Shown: in pieces, positions 1 to 7,928 of the stretch | Layout: every line of letters begins with the position of its first letter | Position numbering within the stretch: the stretch's first letter is position 1 | From: Alloalcanivorax xiamenensis | Lineage (GTDB): Bacteria > Pseudomonadota > Gammaproteobacteria > Pseudomonadales > Alcanivoracaceae | Reading direction: 5' to 3' | Assembly: GCF_009846745.1 (NCBI RefSeq) | Contig: NZ_AQPF01000008.1 | Coordinates: forward strand, 62,001-126,000 | Length of the DNA: 64,000 nucleotides | Notes under the pieces: model-generated | Told to the model about the DNA's origin: nothing | Database searches by the model: none | Seen by the model: the letters and a program-made list of their open reading frames with translations, nothing else | Translations under genes and position numbers: made by a program

Positions 1-537
1 ATGGCCGATGGGTGCCACTAATAGGGCGCCCAACGCCGGCCCGGCGAGGCCACCCAGACTGGCACCACCGGCAATCAAGGCGAACAGCCGCCTGGCCTCG
101 ACGCTGACGAACACATCCGCCAACACACTCCAGGCCAGGGAAATCGCCAGCAGATTGAACACCGACAACCAGACATAGAACACCCGCCCGGCCCAGACAT
201 CTCCGGGCAACCCGATCATGACGGCGGCGAAACCGAGCAGATTGATAACGAAGAAGCCGTAAACCCAGGGCAGAATATGGCGCCGGGACACCCTTGAGGC
301 GATCCAGCCGAACGCCGGCAGCGCCACCAGGGTGGCCACGAAGGTGGCGGTGAACAGCCATTGCAGATTATCGACGCCACCGGCCACGCCCATGGTTTCA
401 CGCACCGGACGCAACATGAAATAACCGGTGAACAGGCAGAAAAACATCAGCAGCCCGGCCACCACAGCCGGCGCCTCGACGGCCCGGACATTGAACAACC
501 GGACCGCCAGCCGTGACACCGGGTGAGTGGACGCCAT
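1..537 (-). CDS. MFS / nucleotide-exchanger-like membrane carrier, partial (N-terminal 179 aa)
   Basis: The gene runs off the left edge, so only the N-terminal 179 residues are seen. They contain several hydrophobic segments and the phrase FMLRPVRETMG (about residues 40-50), which I associate with the MFS family that includes ATP/ADP-exchanger-like proteins. The ATG at 537 lies only 2 bp after the stop of the aldo/keto reductase gene on the same strand, so the two are probably co-transcribed. The substrate is unknown. The transporter call is firm; the subfamily is an inference from one motif. Confidence 0.75.
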   Translation of the reverse strand, partial: MASTHPVSRLAVRLFNVRAVEAPAVVAGLLMFFCLFTGYFMLRPVRETMGVAGGVDNLQWLFTATFVATLVALPAFGWIASRVSRRHILPWVYGFFVINLLGFAAVMIGLPGDVWAGRVFYVWLSVFNLLAISLAWSVLADVFVSVEARRLFALIAGGASLGGLAGPALGALLVAPIGH

Positions 538-539
538 GG

Positions 540-1454
540 TCAGGAGAATATGGCGCGCAGATCGCGACGCTGTTGTTCGGTCAACATCGGCCCGTAGCCG
601 GCTTTCAGATTATCACTCTGCCGGTGGGGCTTTCCGGTGGCGGGAATGACCGCCGTGACCGCCGGGTGACTGATGGAGAACTTCAGGAACGCCTGGGCCC
701 AGGAATCGATACCGGCTTCCGGTGCCCACTCCGGCAATGGCCGATCCGCCACCTGACGGAACAGGCGGCCATCATCAAAGGCCCGGTTGATCAACACCGC
801 CACGCCCAGATCCCGGGCCAGCGGAAACAACCGTTCTTCCGCCTTGGCGGAAATCACCGAATAATTGATCTGTAGGAAATCCGGTTTACTGGCCTCCACC
901 ACCTCGGCCAGTTGATCCTGACCGCCATCCAGCCAGTGCGTCACGCCGCTGTAACGGACCTTGCCTTCTTTCTTGAGGTCGTTGATCAGCGCCATCTGGG
1001 TTTGCCAGTCCTGCATGTTGTGCACCTGCAGCAGTTCCACCTTGTCGGTTTTCAGGCGGCGCAGAGAGTTTTCAAACTGGGCCTTTCCTGCCTCCCTGCC
1101 AGTACTGGAAATTTTCGTGGCCAGAAACGTCTTTTGCCGCAGCTCCAGTTCACTCAACAAGTCACCGATCACCGTTTCCGCCGAACCATAGCTGGGCGCG
1201 GTATCGATCAGGCGGCCACCACCGGCGAAAAAACGCCGAAGTACTTCGCGCAGGGGATCCCGTTCCTGATCGGAGGTGCCCACCTCGAAACTGCCGGACG
1301 AGCCCATTCCGATAACCGGAATCGCTTCGCCACTGGACGGAATGGTCCGCGCCGCCATGGCGGCGTCCTTTTCACCGGCCGCCCAAAGCGGCGATAACAT
1401 CAGTCCGGCGGCGGAAGCCGCGCCGGCTTGCAACAGCGTGCGTCGGGACAGCAT
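540..1454 (-). CDS. Tat-exported aldo/keto reductase
   Basis: 304 aa. The N-terminus has a Tat signal (SRRTLLQ, then an alanine-rich stretch ending WAAG), so the enzyme should act in the periplasm. The rest is an aldo/keto reductase (TIM barrel): VIGMGSSG near residue 47, the D-T-A-P-S-Y-G catalytic segment near residue 85 (Asp and Tyr), a conserved Lys in ATKIS and the DLKKEGKVRYSGVT segment. Exported AKRs of this type occur in several proteobacteria; the substrate is unknown. It precedes the MFS gene by 2 bp and probably shares its transcript. A promoter could lie in the 50 bp before it, downstream of the SDR gene. Confidence 0.85.
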   Translation of the reverse strand: MLSRRTLLQAGAASAAGLMLSPLWAAGEKDAAMAARTIPSSGEAIPVIGMGSSGSFEVGTSDQERDPLREVLRRFFAGGGRLIDTAPSYGSAETVIGDLLSELELRQKTFLATKISSTGREAGKAQFENSLRRLKTDKVELLQVHNMQDWQTQMALINDLKKEGKVRYSGVTHWLDGGQDQLAEVVEASKPDFLQINYSVISAKAEERLFPLARDLGVAVLINRAFDDGRLFRQVADRPLPEWAPEAGIDSWAQAFLKFSISHPAVTAVIPATGKPHRQSDNLKAGYGPMLTEQQRRDLRAIFS

Positions 1455-1504
1455 GAGAACACCTCCTTATCCTGGTATCGGCCTGCTCGTATCGGCAAGC
1501 CGGG

Positions 1505-2299
1505 TCAGCAAATGTCGTCCACCACACCGCCATCCACGCGCAGCGCCGCACCGCTGGTGGCGGAAGCCTGGGTGGAGCAGACATAGACCACCATGTTCGC
1601 CACTTCCTCTACGGTGGCGGGACGCTGGATCACCGAGCTCGGACGCTCCGCCATGACAAATTCCTGGCCCAGCGTTTCAACGGATTTGCCAGTGCGCTCC
1701 ACTTCGCCCTGCATCATGGCGCGGAAGCCGTCCGAAAGCGTGGGCCCGGGCAAAACTGAATTAACGGTAACGCCGCTGCCGGCCACATGTTTGGCAAGGC
1801 CGCGCGACAAAGCCAGCTGCGCGGTTTTGGAGACGCCATAATGGATCATGTCGGCGGGAATATTGCGGGCCGACTCCGAGGAGATGAACACCACCCGGCC
1901 CCAGCCTTTTTCCACCATGCCCGGCAGATAAGCCCGGGAAAGCCGCACGCCGGACATGACGTTGGTTTCCCAATAATCGTCCCAGGTGTCATCGTCGGTT
2001 TCGTAGAAATCCTTCGGGCCATAAATGCCCACATTATTGACCAGAATATCCACCGCCGGGATTTTCGCCAGCAACGCCTTACACCCGGAAAGGTCGGCGA
2101 GATCCGCCACGACTCCGCGCGAATTCACGCCCGGCACATCGGCGGCCAGTCCGTCCCTGGCAGCAGCCACCGAGTCATCACTACGGCCATTGAGAATCAC
2201 CTCCGCGCCGGAAGCCGCCAACCCCACGGCAATGGCATAACCAATACCGCCCGTGGAAGCGGTGACCAGCGCGGTCTTCCCGGATAAATCAATATTCAT
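1505..2299 (-). CDS. SDR-family oxidoreductase
   Basis: 264 aa classical short-chain dehydrogenase/reductase. Seen: TASTGGIGYAIA nucleotide-binding motif (residues about 12-23), NNVG (NNAG variant), catalytic Ser in FISSESA and YxxxK (YGVSK), and a C-terminal RVDGG segment. The start at 2299 is chosen because GGAAGG lies just upstream and the protein then begins directly before the Rossmann fold; an upstream in-frame ATG would add 14 unlikely residues. It is transcribed divergently from a LysR regulator 126 bp away, the usual arrangement for a regulator and its target. The substrate cannot be read from sequence. Confidence 0.88.
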   Translation of the reverse strand: MNIDLSGKTALVTASTGGIGYAIAVGLAASGAEVILNGRSDDSVAAARDGLAADVPGVNSRGVVADLADLSGCKALLAKIPAVDILVNNVGIYGPKDFYETDDDTWDDYWETNVMSGVRLSRAYLPGMVEKGWGRVVFISSESARNIPADMIHYGVSKTAQLALSRGLAKHVAGSGVTVNSVLPGPTLSDGFRAMMQGEVERTGKSVETLGQEFVMAERPSSVIQRPATVEEVANMVVYVCSTQASATSGAALRVDGGVVDDIC

Positions 2300-2424
2300 A
2301 CTCAACCTTCCGATTTCGGGTTCAAACCTGCAAACCGTCATGAACAGATAATGTGCGCATTCAAAAGACGTTGCACAATCACCGTAATAGGATAAGGATT
2401 ATTTCCAAATCGTTGAGAATAATC

Positions 2425-3330
2425 ATGCTCAAGGACATCAACGACCTGCGCATTTTCGAACGCATCGTGGCACGAGGCAGCCTCTCCGCCGCCGCACGCG
2501 AACTGGGCCTGTCCCTGGCGGTGGTGAGCAAGCGTCTGGGCGAACTGGAAAGGCAATTGGATACCCGCCTGCTACACCGGACCACCCGCCGTCTGTCACT
2601 CACCGAGGAAGGCGACATCCTTCATCAGCATTGCCTGCGCCTTTTATCCCAGGTGGACGAGGCCGAGGCGGCTCTGCTGCGTCACCACGACCGGGTCACT
2701 GGCACCCTGCACCTGACCGCCCCCACCGGTTTCGGACGCCGTCATCTGGTGCCGGCACTATCACGTTTCGCCCGCCAATACCCGGAGCTGCGTGTTCAAC
2801 TGGCCCTGACCGACACGGTGGAGGACCTGGCCAAAGGCGGATTCGATCTCGCCATCCGCTACGGCGAACCCCTGGATTCCCGTATGGTGGCGCGCCGGCT
2901 GGCCCCCAACCGCCGGGTGCTGTGCGCCAGCCCGGATTACCTGCAACGCAAGGGCGCCCCGCGCAAACTGGCGGACCTGGCCGACCACGATTGCATTCTG
3001 ATTGGACAGCAACCGCAAGCAGACTGGCATTTCGGACGCGGGCAACGTGAAAGCACCGTGCGCATCACCGGCGCCTTTTGCTGCAACGACGGCGAGGCCG
3101 CCCATGCCCTGGCCCTGCAAGGCGCCGGCATCGTACTGAAGTCCATCTGGGATGTGGGCGAGGATCTACAATGCGGCCGTCTGGTCCAGCTACTGCCCCG
3201 CCACGCTCCCGCCGCCGCGCCCTTGAACGCTCTCTACCTGCATGGCCGTCATCTGGCTCCACGGGTTACCCTGTTTCTGGATTTCCTAAAACAGTATTTG
3301 CAGGCCCGTCTTCCCGAACGCCCGCGCTGA
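2425..3330 (+). CDS. LysR-family transcriptional regulator
   Basis: 301 aa. N-terminal winged HTH: LRIFERIVARGSLSAAARELG, then LAVVSKRLGELERQLDTRLLHRTTRR (about residues 8-58), followed by an effector-binding domain with LHLTAPTGFGRRHLVPALSRF and DLAIRYGEP. The arrangement is typical of the CrgA/DmlR-like subgroup with the RTTRRLSLT phrase. I start at the ATG at 2425, where the HTH begins at the usual distance; the upstream open frame is AT-rich and intergenic in character. Divergent from the SDR gene, which it probably controls; the 2OG oxygenase at 3456 follows on the same strand. Confidence 0.88.
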   Translation: MLKDINDLRIFERIVARGSLSAAARELGLSLAVVSKRLGELERQLDTRLLHRTTRRLSLTEEGDILHQHCLRLLSQVDEAEAALLRHHDRVTGTLHLTAPTGFGRRHLVPALSRFARQYPELRVQLALTDTVEDLAKGGFDLAIRYGEPLDSRMVARRLAPNRRVLCASPDYLQRKGAPRKLADLADHDCILIGQQPQADWHFGRGQRESTVRITGAFCCNDGEAAHALALQGAGIVLKSIWDVGEDLQCGRLVQLLPRHAPAAAPLNALYLHGRHLAPRVTLFLDFLKQYLQARLPERPR

Positions 3331-3455
3331 ATTGGCGCTCACCCCGAACGAAAATCGGCATCGCCAATTGCCGGTTAAACCGTTGACCCCATGCAAGCCA
3401 GGTCACCATGATCGAAATTCGGATTTCGGACCAACGGGTAATCAAGGGCACAACG

Positions 3456-4418
3456 ATGGAATCCTTACCGATCATTTCCATGGCGGGGTTGTTGAGCGAG
3501 CAACCGGCGGAGCGTCAGGCCACGGCCAGCGAATTGGGGCGCGCCTGCCGGGATATCGGCTTTTTCTACCTGGTGGATCATGGGATTCCGGACTCCGTGT
3601 TCGAGGCGTTGTTCGAGGACGCCTCGGCTTTCTTCTCATTGCCCTCCGACCGCAAGGAAGCGCTCTCCATCAAACGCTCCCCGCATAATCGCGGTTACGT
3701 GGCGATCCAGGACGAAAAACTCAACCCGGTTTCCGGCGCCGACAGCAAGGAGGCGTTCAACATCGGCCACGACCTGCCGGCGGACCACCCCGACGTGCTC
3801 AATAACAAGCCCTTCCGCGGAGTGAATTACTGGCCGGATCTACCCGGCTGGCGTGAGCGGACCCTGGACTATTACCACCGCTGCCTGAACGTGGCCCGCA
3901 CCCTGCACCGGGGCTTCGCCCTGGATATGGGCGCCGCGGAGGATTTCTTCGAGTCCCGCCTGATCGAGCCCATCGCCACCCTGCGCATGCTGCGCTACCC
4001 GGCCGCCCAGGGCGATCCGTACCGGGAGGACGGCGCCGCCGGCACCCATACCGATTACGGCAATGTCACGCTATTGAAAACCGATGATGTTCCCGGCCTG
4101 GAAGTCCGCACCAAGAATGGCCAGTGGATCGACGCCCCCAGTTTTCCCGGCGCCTTTGTCTGCAACATCGGCGACTGCCTGATGCGCTGGAGCAACGACC
4201 TTTACCAGTCCACGCCTCATCGGGTACGCACTCCGGAAGCGGAACGCTACTCCGTGGCGTTTTTCATGGAAGCGGACCCGGACGCCATGGTCGACCCTCG
4301 CGATCTGTTCCCCGGCCAGGAGCCCCACTACCCGCCGGTCAGCTGCAGCGACTATCTGGCGCAACGCCTCAACGCCACCTACGACTTCCGCGCCCAACCG
4401 CGCCTGGCTGATCGTTAA
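3456..4418 (+). CDS. Isopenicillin N synthase-family 2-oxoglutarate/Fe(II) oxygenase
   Basis: 320 aa. N-terminal DIOX_N region (LPIISMAGLL, GFFYLVDHGI) and C-terminal 2OG-Fe(II) domain with the iron triad H198-x-D200 (THTDYG) and H255 (STPHRV), plus the R264-x-S266 pair (RYSVAFF) that binds 2-oxoglutarate. The family covers plant ACC-oxidase-like enzymes, thymine 7-hydroxylase and many uncharacterised bacterial oxygenases. A second family member is at 41905. Start at 3456 follows AAGGG; the upstream ATG at 3408 has no good ribosome site. Substrate unknown; a nucleobase is possible given the surroundings, but this is inference. Confidence 0.87.
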   Translation: MESLPIISMAGLLSEQPAERQATASELGRACRDIGFFYLVDHGIPDSVFEALFEDASAFFSLPSDRKEALSIKRSPHNRGYVAIQDEKLNPVSGADSKEAFNIGHDLPADHPDVLNNKPFRGVNYWPDLPGWRERTLDYYHRCLNVARTLHRGFALDMGAAEDFFESRLIEPIATLRMLRYPAAQGDPYREDGAAGTHTDYGNVTLLKTDDVPGLEVRTKNGQWIDAPSFPGAFVCNIGDCLMRWSNDLYQSTPHRVRTPEAERYSVAFFMEADPDAMVDPRDLFPGQEPHYPPVSCSDYLAQRLNATYDFRAQPRLADR

Positions 4419-4567
4419 CTAAGCCACAACGAATTGTTGATACACACAAAGGCGAGTGTCCGGGCGCCGAAAGCGTGATTTGCTGCGATGGGTCAGGGCC
4501 AGGTTTACCTCCAACCACGGCGTTCCGCTGGACGGCCGCAAGGCAGGGAACGTACTTGAGCAACGGG

Positions 4568-4948
4568 TTATGAGTTCCCTGATGGCTCAATCTCTTCACC
4601 GAACATGATTCGATGCCCCTCGGGCGTCGCCACGCCGAACTCACGTAGTCCCCAGGGCTTGTCGGATATTACCTGGAAAATTTCGGCACCACGTTGCTGG
4701 TAGTCTCGGTAAATCTCGTCTATGTCCTCACAGTTTACATAGGCAAAGTACGAGTGCTCATGCGTATCACTGGCTGGAAGCTCGTCCGGGCAGTGCCCCA
4801 ACATCACGTGAAAACCACCAAGACTCAAAAACGACCAACCGTCCACACGGAAGCGGGCGGAAAACCCCAGTTTGTCGAGAAAGTAGCTTTCAGTCTTCTC
4901 AAGATCCTTGACCGCCAAAACATGCTGGGTGGCTTTTACTGCAAACAC
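4568..4948 (-). CDS. VOC-family (glyoxalase/bleomycin-resistance fold) protein
   Basis: 126 aa, one paired beta-alpha-beta-beta-beta unit. Opening HVLAVKDLEKTESYFLDKLGF and closing FGVATPEGHRIMFGEEI are typical of VOC proteins, with His in QHVLAV and Glu in MFGEE as candidate metal ligands. The start is a GTG at 4948; no in-frame ATG gives a complete first strand. Convergent with the 2OG oxygenase. Small single-domain VOC proteins range from lyases to antibiotic-binding proteins, so no function is assigned. Confidence 0.8.
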   Translation of the reverse strand: MFAVKATQHVLAVKDLEKTESYFLDKLGFSARFRVDGWSFLSLGGFHVMLGHCPDELPASDTHEHSYFAYVNCEDIDEIYRDYQQRGAEIFQVISDKPWGLREFGVATPEGHRIMFGEEIEPSGNS

Positions 4949-5338
4949 GGATGCCCCCGTTCAGAAGAGTGGATACTCAATAACCACTATTGGAATGCCG
5001 GACCGAGCATCCAATCAACCCACCGGCTTCGGAAGACAAAACAAAACCATAAAAGTCAACAAGTCACAAACCTCGATCTGAAATCTACCCCCGCTTCTCT
5101 TGCCACAACAAAACACATCGCAACCACCACGCCGTGCCAAACCCTGAACAGCAATGCACAATATTGGTGCAATAACATGAGGCCGCCCCAAAATAGCCCA
5201 TGTAATTCCTAAAAACACCTATAAATCAGCACTTTATTCTTGTATACAAAAATGGCATCCTAGCCAGAATTTCCTTTAGGGGAACCTGGAGTCGCGCCCG
5301 GGAAATAGCCCGGCCGGCGAAGACCAAATCGTCTGGGG
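4949..5338. other. Intergenic region before tauE, visibly lower GC
   Basis: 390 bp with no convincing gene. About 5030-5270 is markedly richer in A and C than the flanking genes. It holds the start region of the VOC gene (leftward) and the promoter region of tauE-hpxW (rightward), including a perfect TTGTATACAA palindrome at 5250-5259. A small stem (CCGGG at 5298-5302 pairing with CCCGG at 5309-5313) lies in the expected leader of tauE. Confidence 0.6.
5250..5259. promoter_or_regulatory. TTGTATACAA operator upstream of tauE-hpxW
   Basis: Perfect 10-bp palindrome about 80 bp before the tauE start. It shares the TGTATACA core with sites in front of the amidase, wrbA, guaD, puuE and gntR genes. 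The pattern fits the TNGT-N2-ACNA style of FCD-type GntR regulators, two of which are encoded in the window. Confidence 0.65.
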
Positions 5339-6178
5339 ATGATCGTGGAGCTTCTGAGTGGTCACAGTGTCGGATGGCTGGCCGGGCTGGTAGTGGCGCT
5401 GCTGGCCACCGGCATCATCGCCGGCCTGCTGGCCGGTCTGTTGGGGGTGGGCGGCGGCATCGTGGTGGTGCCGGTGCTGTATCACCTGTTCACCCTGCTC
5501 GGTGTGGACGAGTCAGTGAAAATGCACGTGGCGGTGGGGACCTCCCTGGCTACTATTATTCCCGCCTCGATCATGTCGTCCCGGGCCCACGCCAGGAAGG
5601 GCAATCTGGACGTCTCCCTGCTGCGAACCTGGGGGCCCGCCTTGCTGGTGGGCGTACTGATCGGCATCGCCATCAGTGGCTATCTGCGCGGTACCACCCT
5701 GACCGCGATCTTCGCCGTGGTCGCTCTGCTGGTGGCCGCCAACATGGCGTTCCGCAGCAAGGGCCTGGCACTGACCGACGATCTGCCGCCGACCCCGTTC
5801 AAACAGATCATCGGCACTCTGGTGGGCGGTTTCTCCACGCTCATGGGAATCGGCGGCGGCACGCTGAGCGTCCCCTTGCTAACCGCTTTCGGCTACCCGA
5901 TCCACCGCGCGGTGGGCACCGCCGCCGCCATCGGCATGGTGATCAGCCTGCCCGGTGCCATTGGCTTTCTGATCAATGGTCTGGGCGTGCCCAATCGCCC
6001 GCCGATGAGCCTCGGCTACATCAATCTGGCCGGTCTGGCGCTGATCGTGCCGATGACCATGATGATGGCACCCATCGGCGCGCGCATCGCCCACGCGGTG
6101 AACGCCAACCGGTTACGGCAGGTTTTTGCCTTTTTCCTTTTCCTGACTTCACTACGCATGCTGTACGGTTTGCTGTAA
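5339..6178 (+). CDS. TauE/SafE-family (sulfite exporter-like) membrane permease
   Basis: 279 aa, about eight hydrophobic segments, with the two family repeats GLLAGLLGVGGGIVVVP (about residues 30-46) and GGFSTLMGIGGGTLSVPLL (about 160-178). The family carries small organic anions and sulfur compounds such as sulfoacetate, sulfite and possibly oxalate-like acids. It sits 24 bp ahead of the HpxW-like hydrolase and under a TGTATACA site. An importer or exporter for a small carboxylate from purine breakdown (for example oxamate or oxalurate) would fit; that is inference. The ATG lies directly after GGGG, so a GTG two codons on could be the real start. Confidence 0.85.
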   Translation: MIVELLSGHSVGWLAGLVVALLATGIIAGLLAGLLGVGGGIVVVPVLYHLFTLLGVDESVKMHVAVGTSLATIIPASIMSSRAHARKGNLDVSLLRTWGPALLVGVLIGIAISGYLRGTTLTAIFAVVALLVAANMAFRSKGLALTDDLPPTPFKQIIGTLVGGFSTLMGIGGGTLSVPLLTAFGYPIHRAVGTAAAIGMVISLPGAIGFLINGLGVPNRPPMSLGYINLAGLALIVPMTMMMAPIGARIAHAVNANRLRQVFAFFLFLTSLRMLYGLL

Positions 6179-6202
6179 CCGCCACGGCCCGGAGAACACG
6201 AC

Positions 6203-7795
6203 ATGTTGACGACCAAACGCGCTCTCGGTGGCGTCATGGTAGCCCCCCATCATCTGGCCGCCCAAGCCGGCCGGGATGTGCTTCGCGAAGGCGGTAACGC
6301 CGCCGAGGCCATGGTGGCGGCGGCGGCGGCCATCGCCGTGGTGTACCCGCACATGAACGCCATCGGCGGCGACGGTTTCTGGATCCTGGGTGCCCCCGGC
6401 GAGGCGCCGGTGGCGATCGAGGCCTGCGGCACCGCCGCTGCCGCCGCGGATGTCGACTACTACCGGCAACGCGGCCACGACAGCATCCCCACCCGTGGCC
6501 CGCTGGCGGCGCTCACCGTGGCCGGTACCGTTGGCGGCTGGGGTCAGGCCATGAACGTGGCACGTCAATGGGGAGGCGAACTGCCACTCGCTCGCCTGCT
6601 GGAAGACGGCCAGCGGCATGCCCGGGACGGCGTGGCGGTGACCCGCGGCCAGGAACAACTGACCCGGCGGAAGCTGTCGGAGTTGGCTTCCGTGCCCGGC
6701 TTCGCCGACACCTTCCTGGACCAGGGCCAGGTGCCGGTGGAAGGTGCCATTCTGCGGCAGCCAGGACTGGCCGCCACCCTGGAACGTATCGGGCAGGCCG
6801 GCACCGAGGATTTCTACCGGGGCGAGCTGGCCACCGCCATGGCCGAGGACCTGGCCCGGGCCGGCAGCCCGCTCACCCGCGAGGATCTGGCCGGCTATCA
6901 GGCGCGGACGTTACCACCGCTGTCGGTGCGCCTGCGGGGCAGCACGCTGTATAACCAACCCCCTCCCACTCAAGGCATGGCCTCGTTGATGATTCTTGGC
7001 CTGTTCGACCGGCTCGGGGTAACGGACGGCGAGGGCTTCGATCACCTCCACGGGCTGGTGGAAGCCACTAAACAGGCGTTCCTGGTACGCGACCAGTATT
7101 GCACCGACCCGGCCTATATGAGCGAGGATCCGGCCCGTTTTCTCAGCGAATCGGATCTGGCCGAGCGGGTGCGCCGCATCGACCGCCAGAGCGCGCTGCC
7201 CTGGCCTTACCCGGCGCAACCCGGCGACACCATCTGGATGGGCTGCATCGACCGCGAAGGCCGCTGCGCCAGTTTCATCCAGAGCACTTACTGGGAATTT
7301 GGTGCCGGCATCGTGCTGCCCGCCACCGGGGTACTGTGGCAAAATCGGGGCGTCAGTTTCTCCCTGGATGACGCCGCCTTGCACACCCTGAAACCGGGGC
7401 GCAAACCGTTCCATACCCTGAACCCGGCCATGGCTCGCTTCGATGACGGCCGCACCATGGTGTACGGCACCATGGGCGGCGAGGGCCAACCCCAGACCCA
7501 GGCCGCGGTCTTCAGCCGCTACGCCCTGTTCAATCAGCCCTTGCAACAGGCCGTGACCGCACCGCGCTGGCTACTCGGCCGAACCTGGGGGGAACAAAGC
7601 ACCAGCCTGAAACTGGAAGCGCGTTTTGACCCCGCCCTGGCGCAACAACTACGCGATGCCGGCCATCAGGTGGAAGTGCTGGACGAAGACTTCAGCGACA
7701 CCATGGGCCACGCCGGCGCCGTGGTACGCCATCCCAATGGCCTACTGGAAGGCGCCGCCGACCCGCGCAGCGACGGTACCGTCGCGACGCTCTGA
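6203..7795 (+). CDS. hpxW: Gamma-glutamyltransferase-family Ntn hydrolase, probable oxamate amidohydrolase
   Basis: 530 aa, cytoplasmic (no signal peptide), self-processing Ntn-hydrolase fold. Opening GGVMVAPHHLAAQAG and MNAIGGDGFW are family landmarks. The likely cleavage and catalytic residue is T343 in GDTIWMGC; later QNRGVSF and GTMGGEGQPQTQ form the small subunit. Length and the D-T-x-W-M processing motif differ from classical periplasmic GGT and fit the branch containing Klebsiella HpxW, which hydrolyses oxamate to oxalate and ammonia at the end of urate breakdown. Co-transcribed with tauE and under the shared purine operator. The GGT family is certain; oxamate as substrate is probable. 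Confidence 0.75.
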   Translation: MLTTKRALGGVMVAPHHLAAQAGRDVLREGGNAAEAMVAAAAAIAVVYPHMNAIGGDGFWILGAPGEAPVAIEACGTAAAAADVDYYRQRGHDSIPTRGPLAALTVAGTVGGWGQAMNVARQWGGELPLARLLEDGQRHARDGVAVTRGQEQLTRRKLSELASVPGFADTFLDQGQVPVEGAILRQPGLAATLERIGQAGTEDFYRGELATAMAEDLARAGSPLTREDLAGYQARTLPPLSVRLRGSTLYNQPPPTQGMASLMILGLFDRLGVTDGEGFDHLHGLVEATKQAFLVRDQYCTDPAYMSEDPARFLSESDLAERVRRIDRQSALPWPYPAQPGDTIWMGCIDREGRCASFIQSTYWEFGAGIVLPATGVLWQNRGVSFSLDDAALHTLKPGRKPFHTLNPAMARFDDGRTMVYGTMGGEGQPQTQAAVFSRYALFNQPLQQAVTAPRWLLGRTWGEQSTSLKLEARFDPALAQQLRDAGHQVEVLDEDFSDTMGHAGAVVRHPNGLLEGAADPRSDGTVATL

Positions 7796-7928
7796 GCCCC
7801 GCACCCACACCCTCGGGGCCGCCACTGCCAGGCGCCCCAGGCCTTCCGCCACCAATATCCCATCCCAAACTCAATTGTCAGGGGGCCATCACAACAAGGG
7901 CCTCCAACAGCCAAGGTACCGGACAGTT

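Noticed and set aside
7796..7928. GCCACTG followed by CCAGGC in the hpxW-MTHFR gap, reminiscent of a cobalamin riboswitch box
   Set aside because: The other conserved boxes (the GGGAAGG stretch and the AGTCAGGAGACC B12 box) are absent in the correct order.
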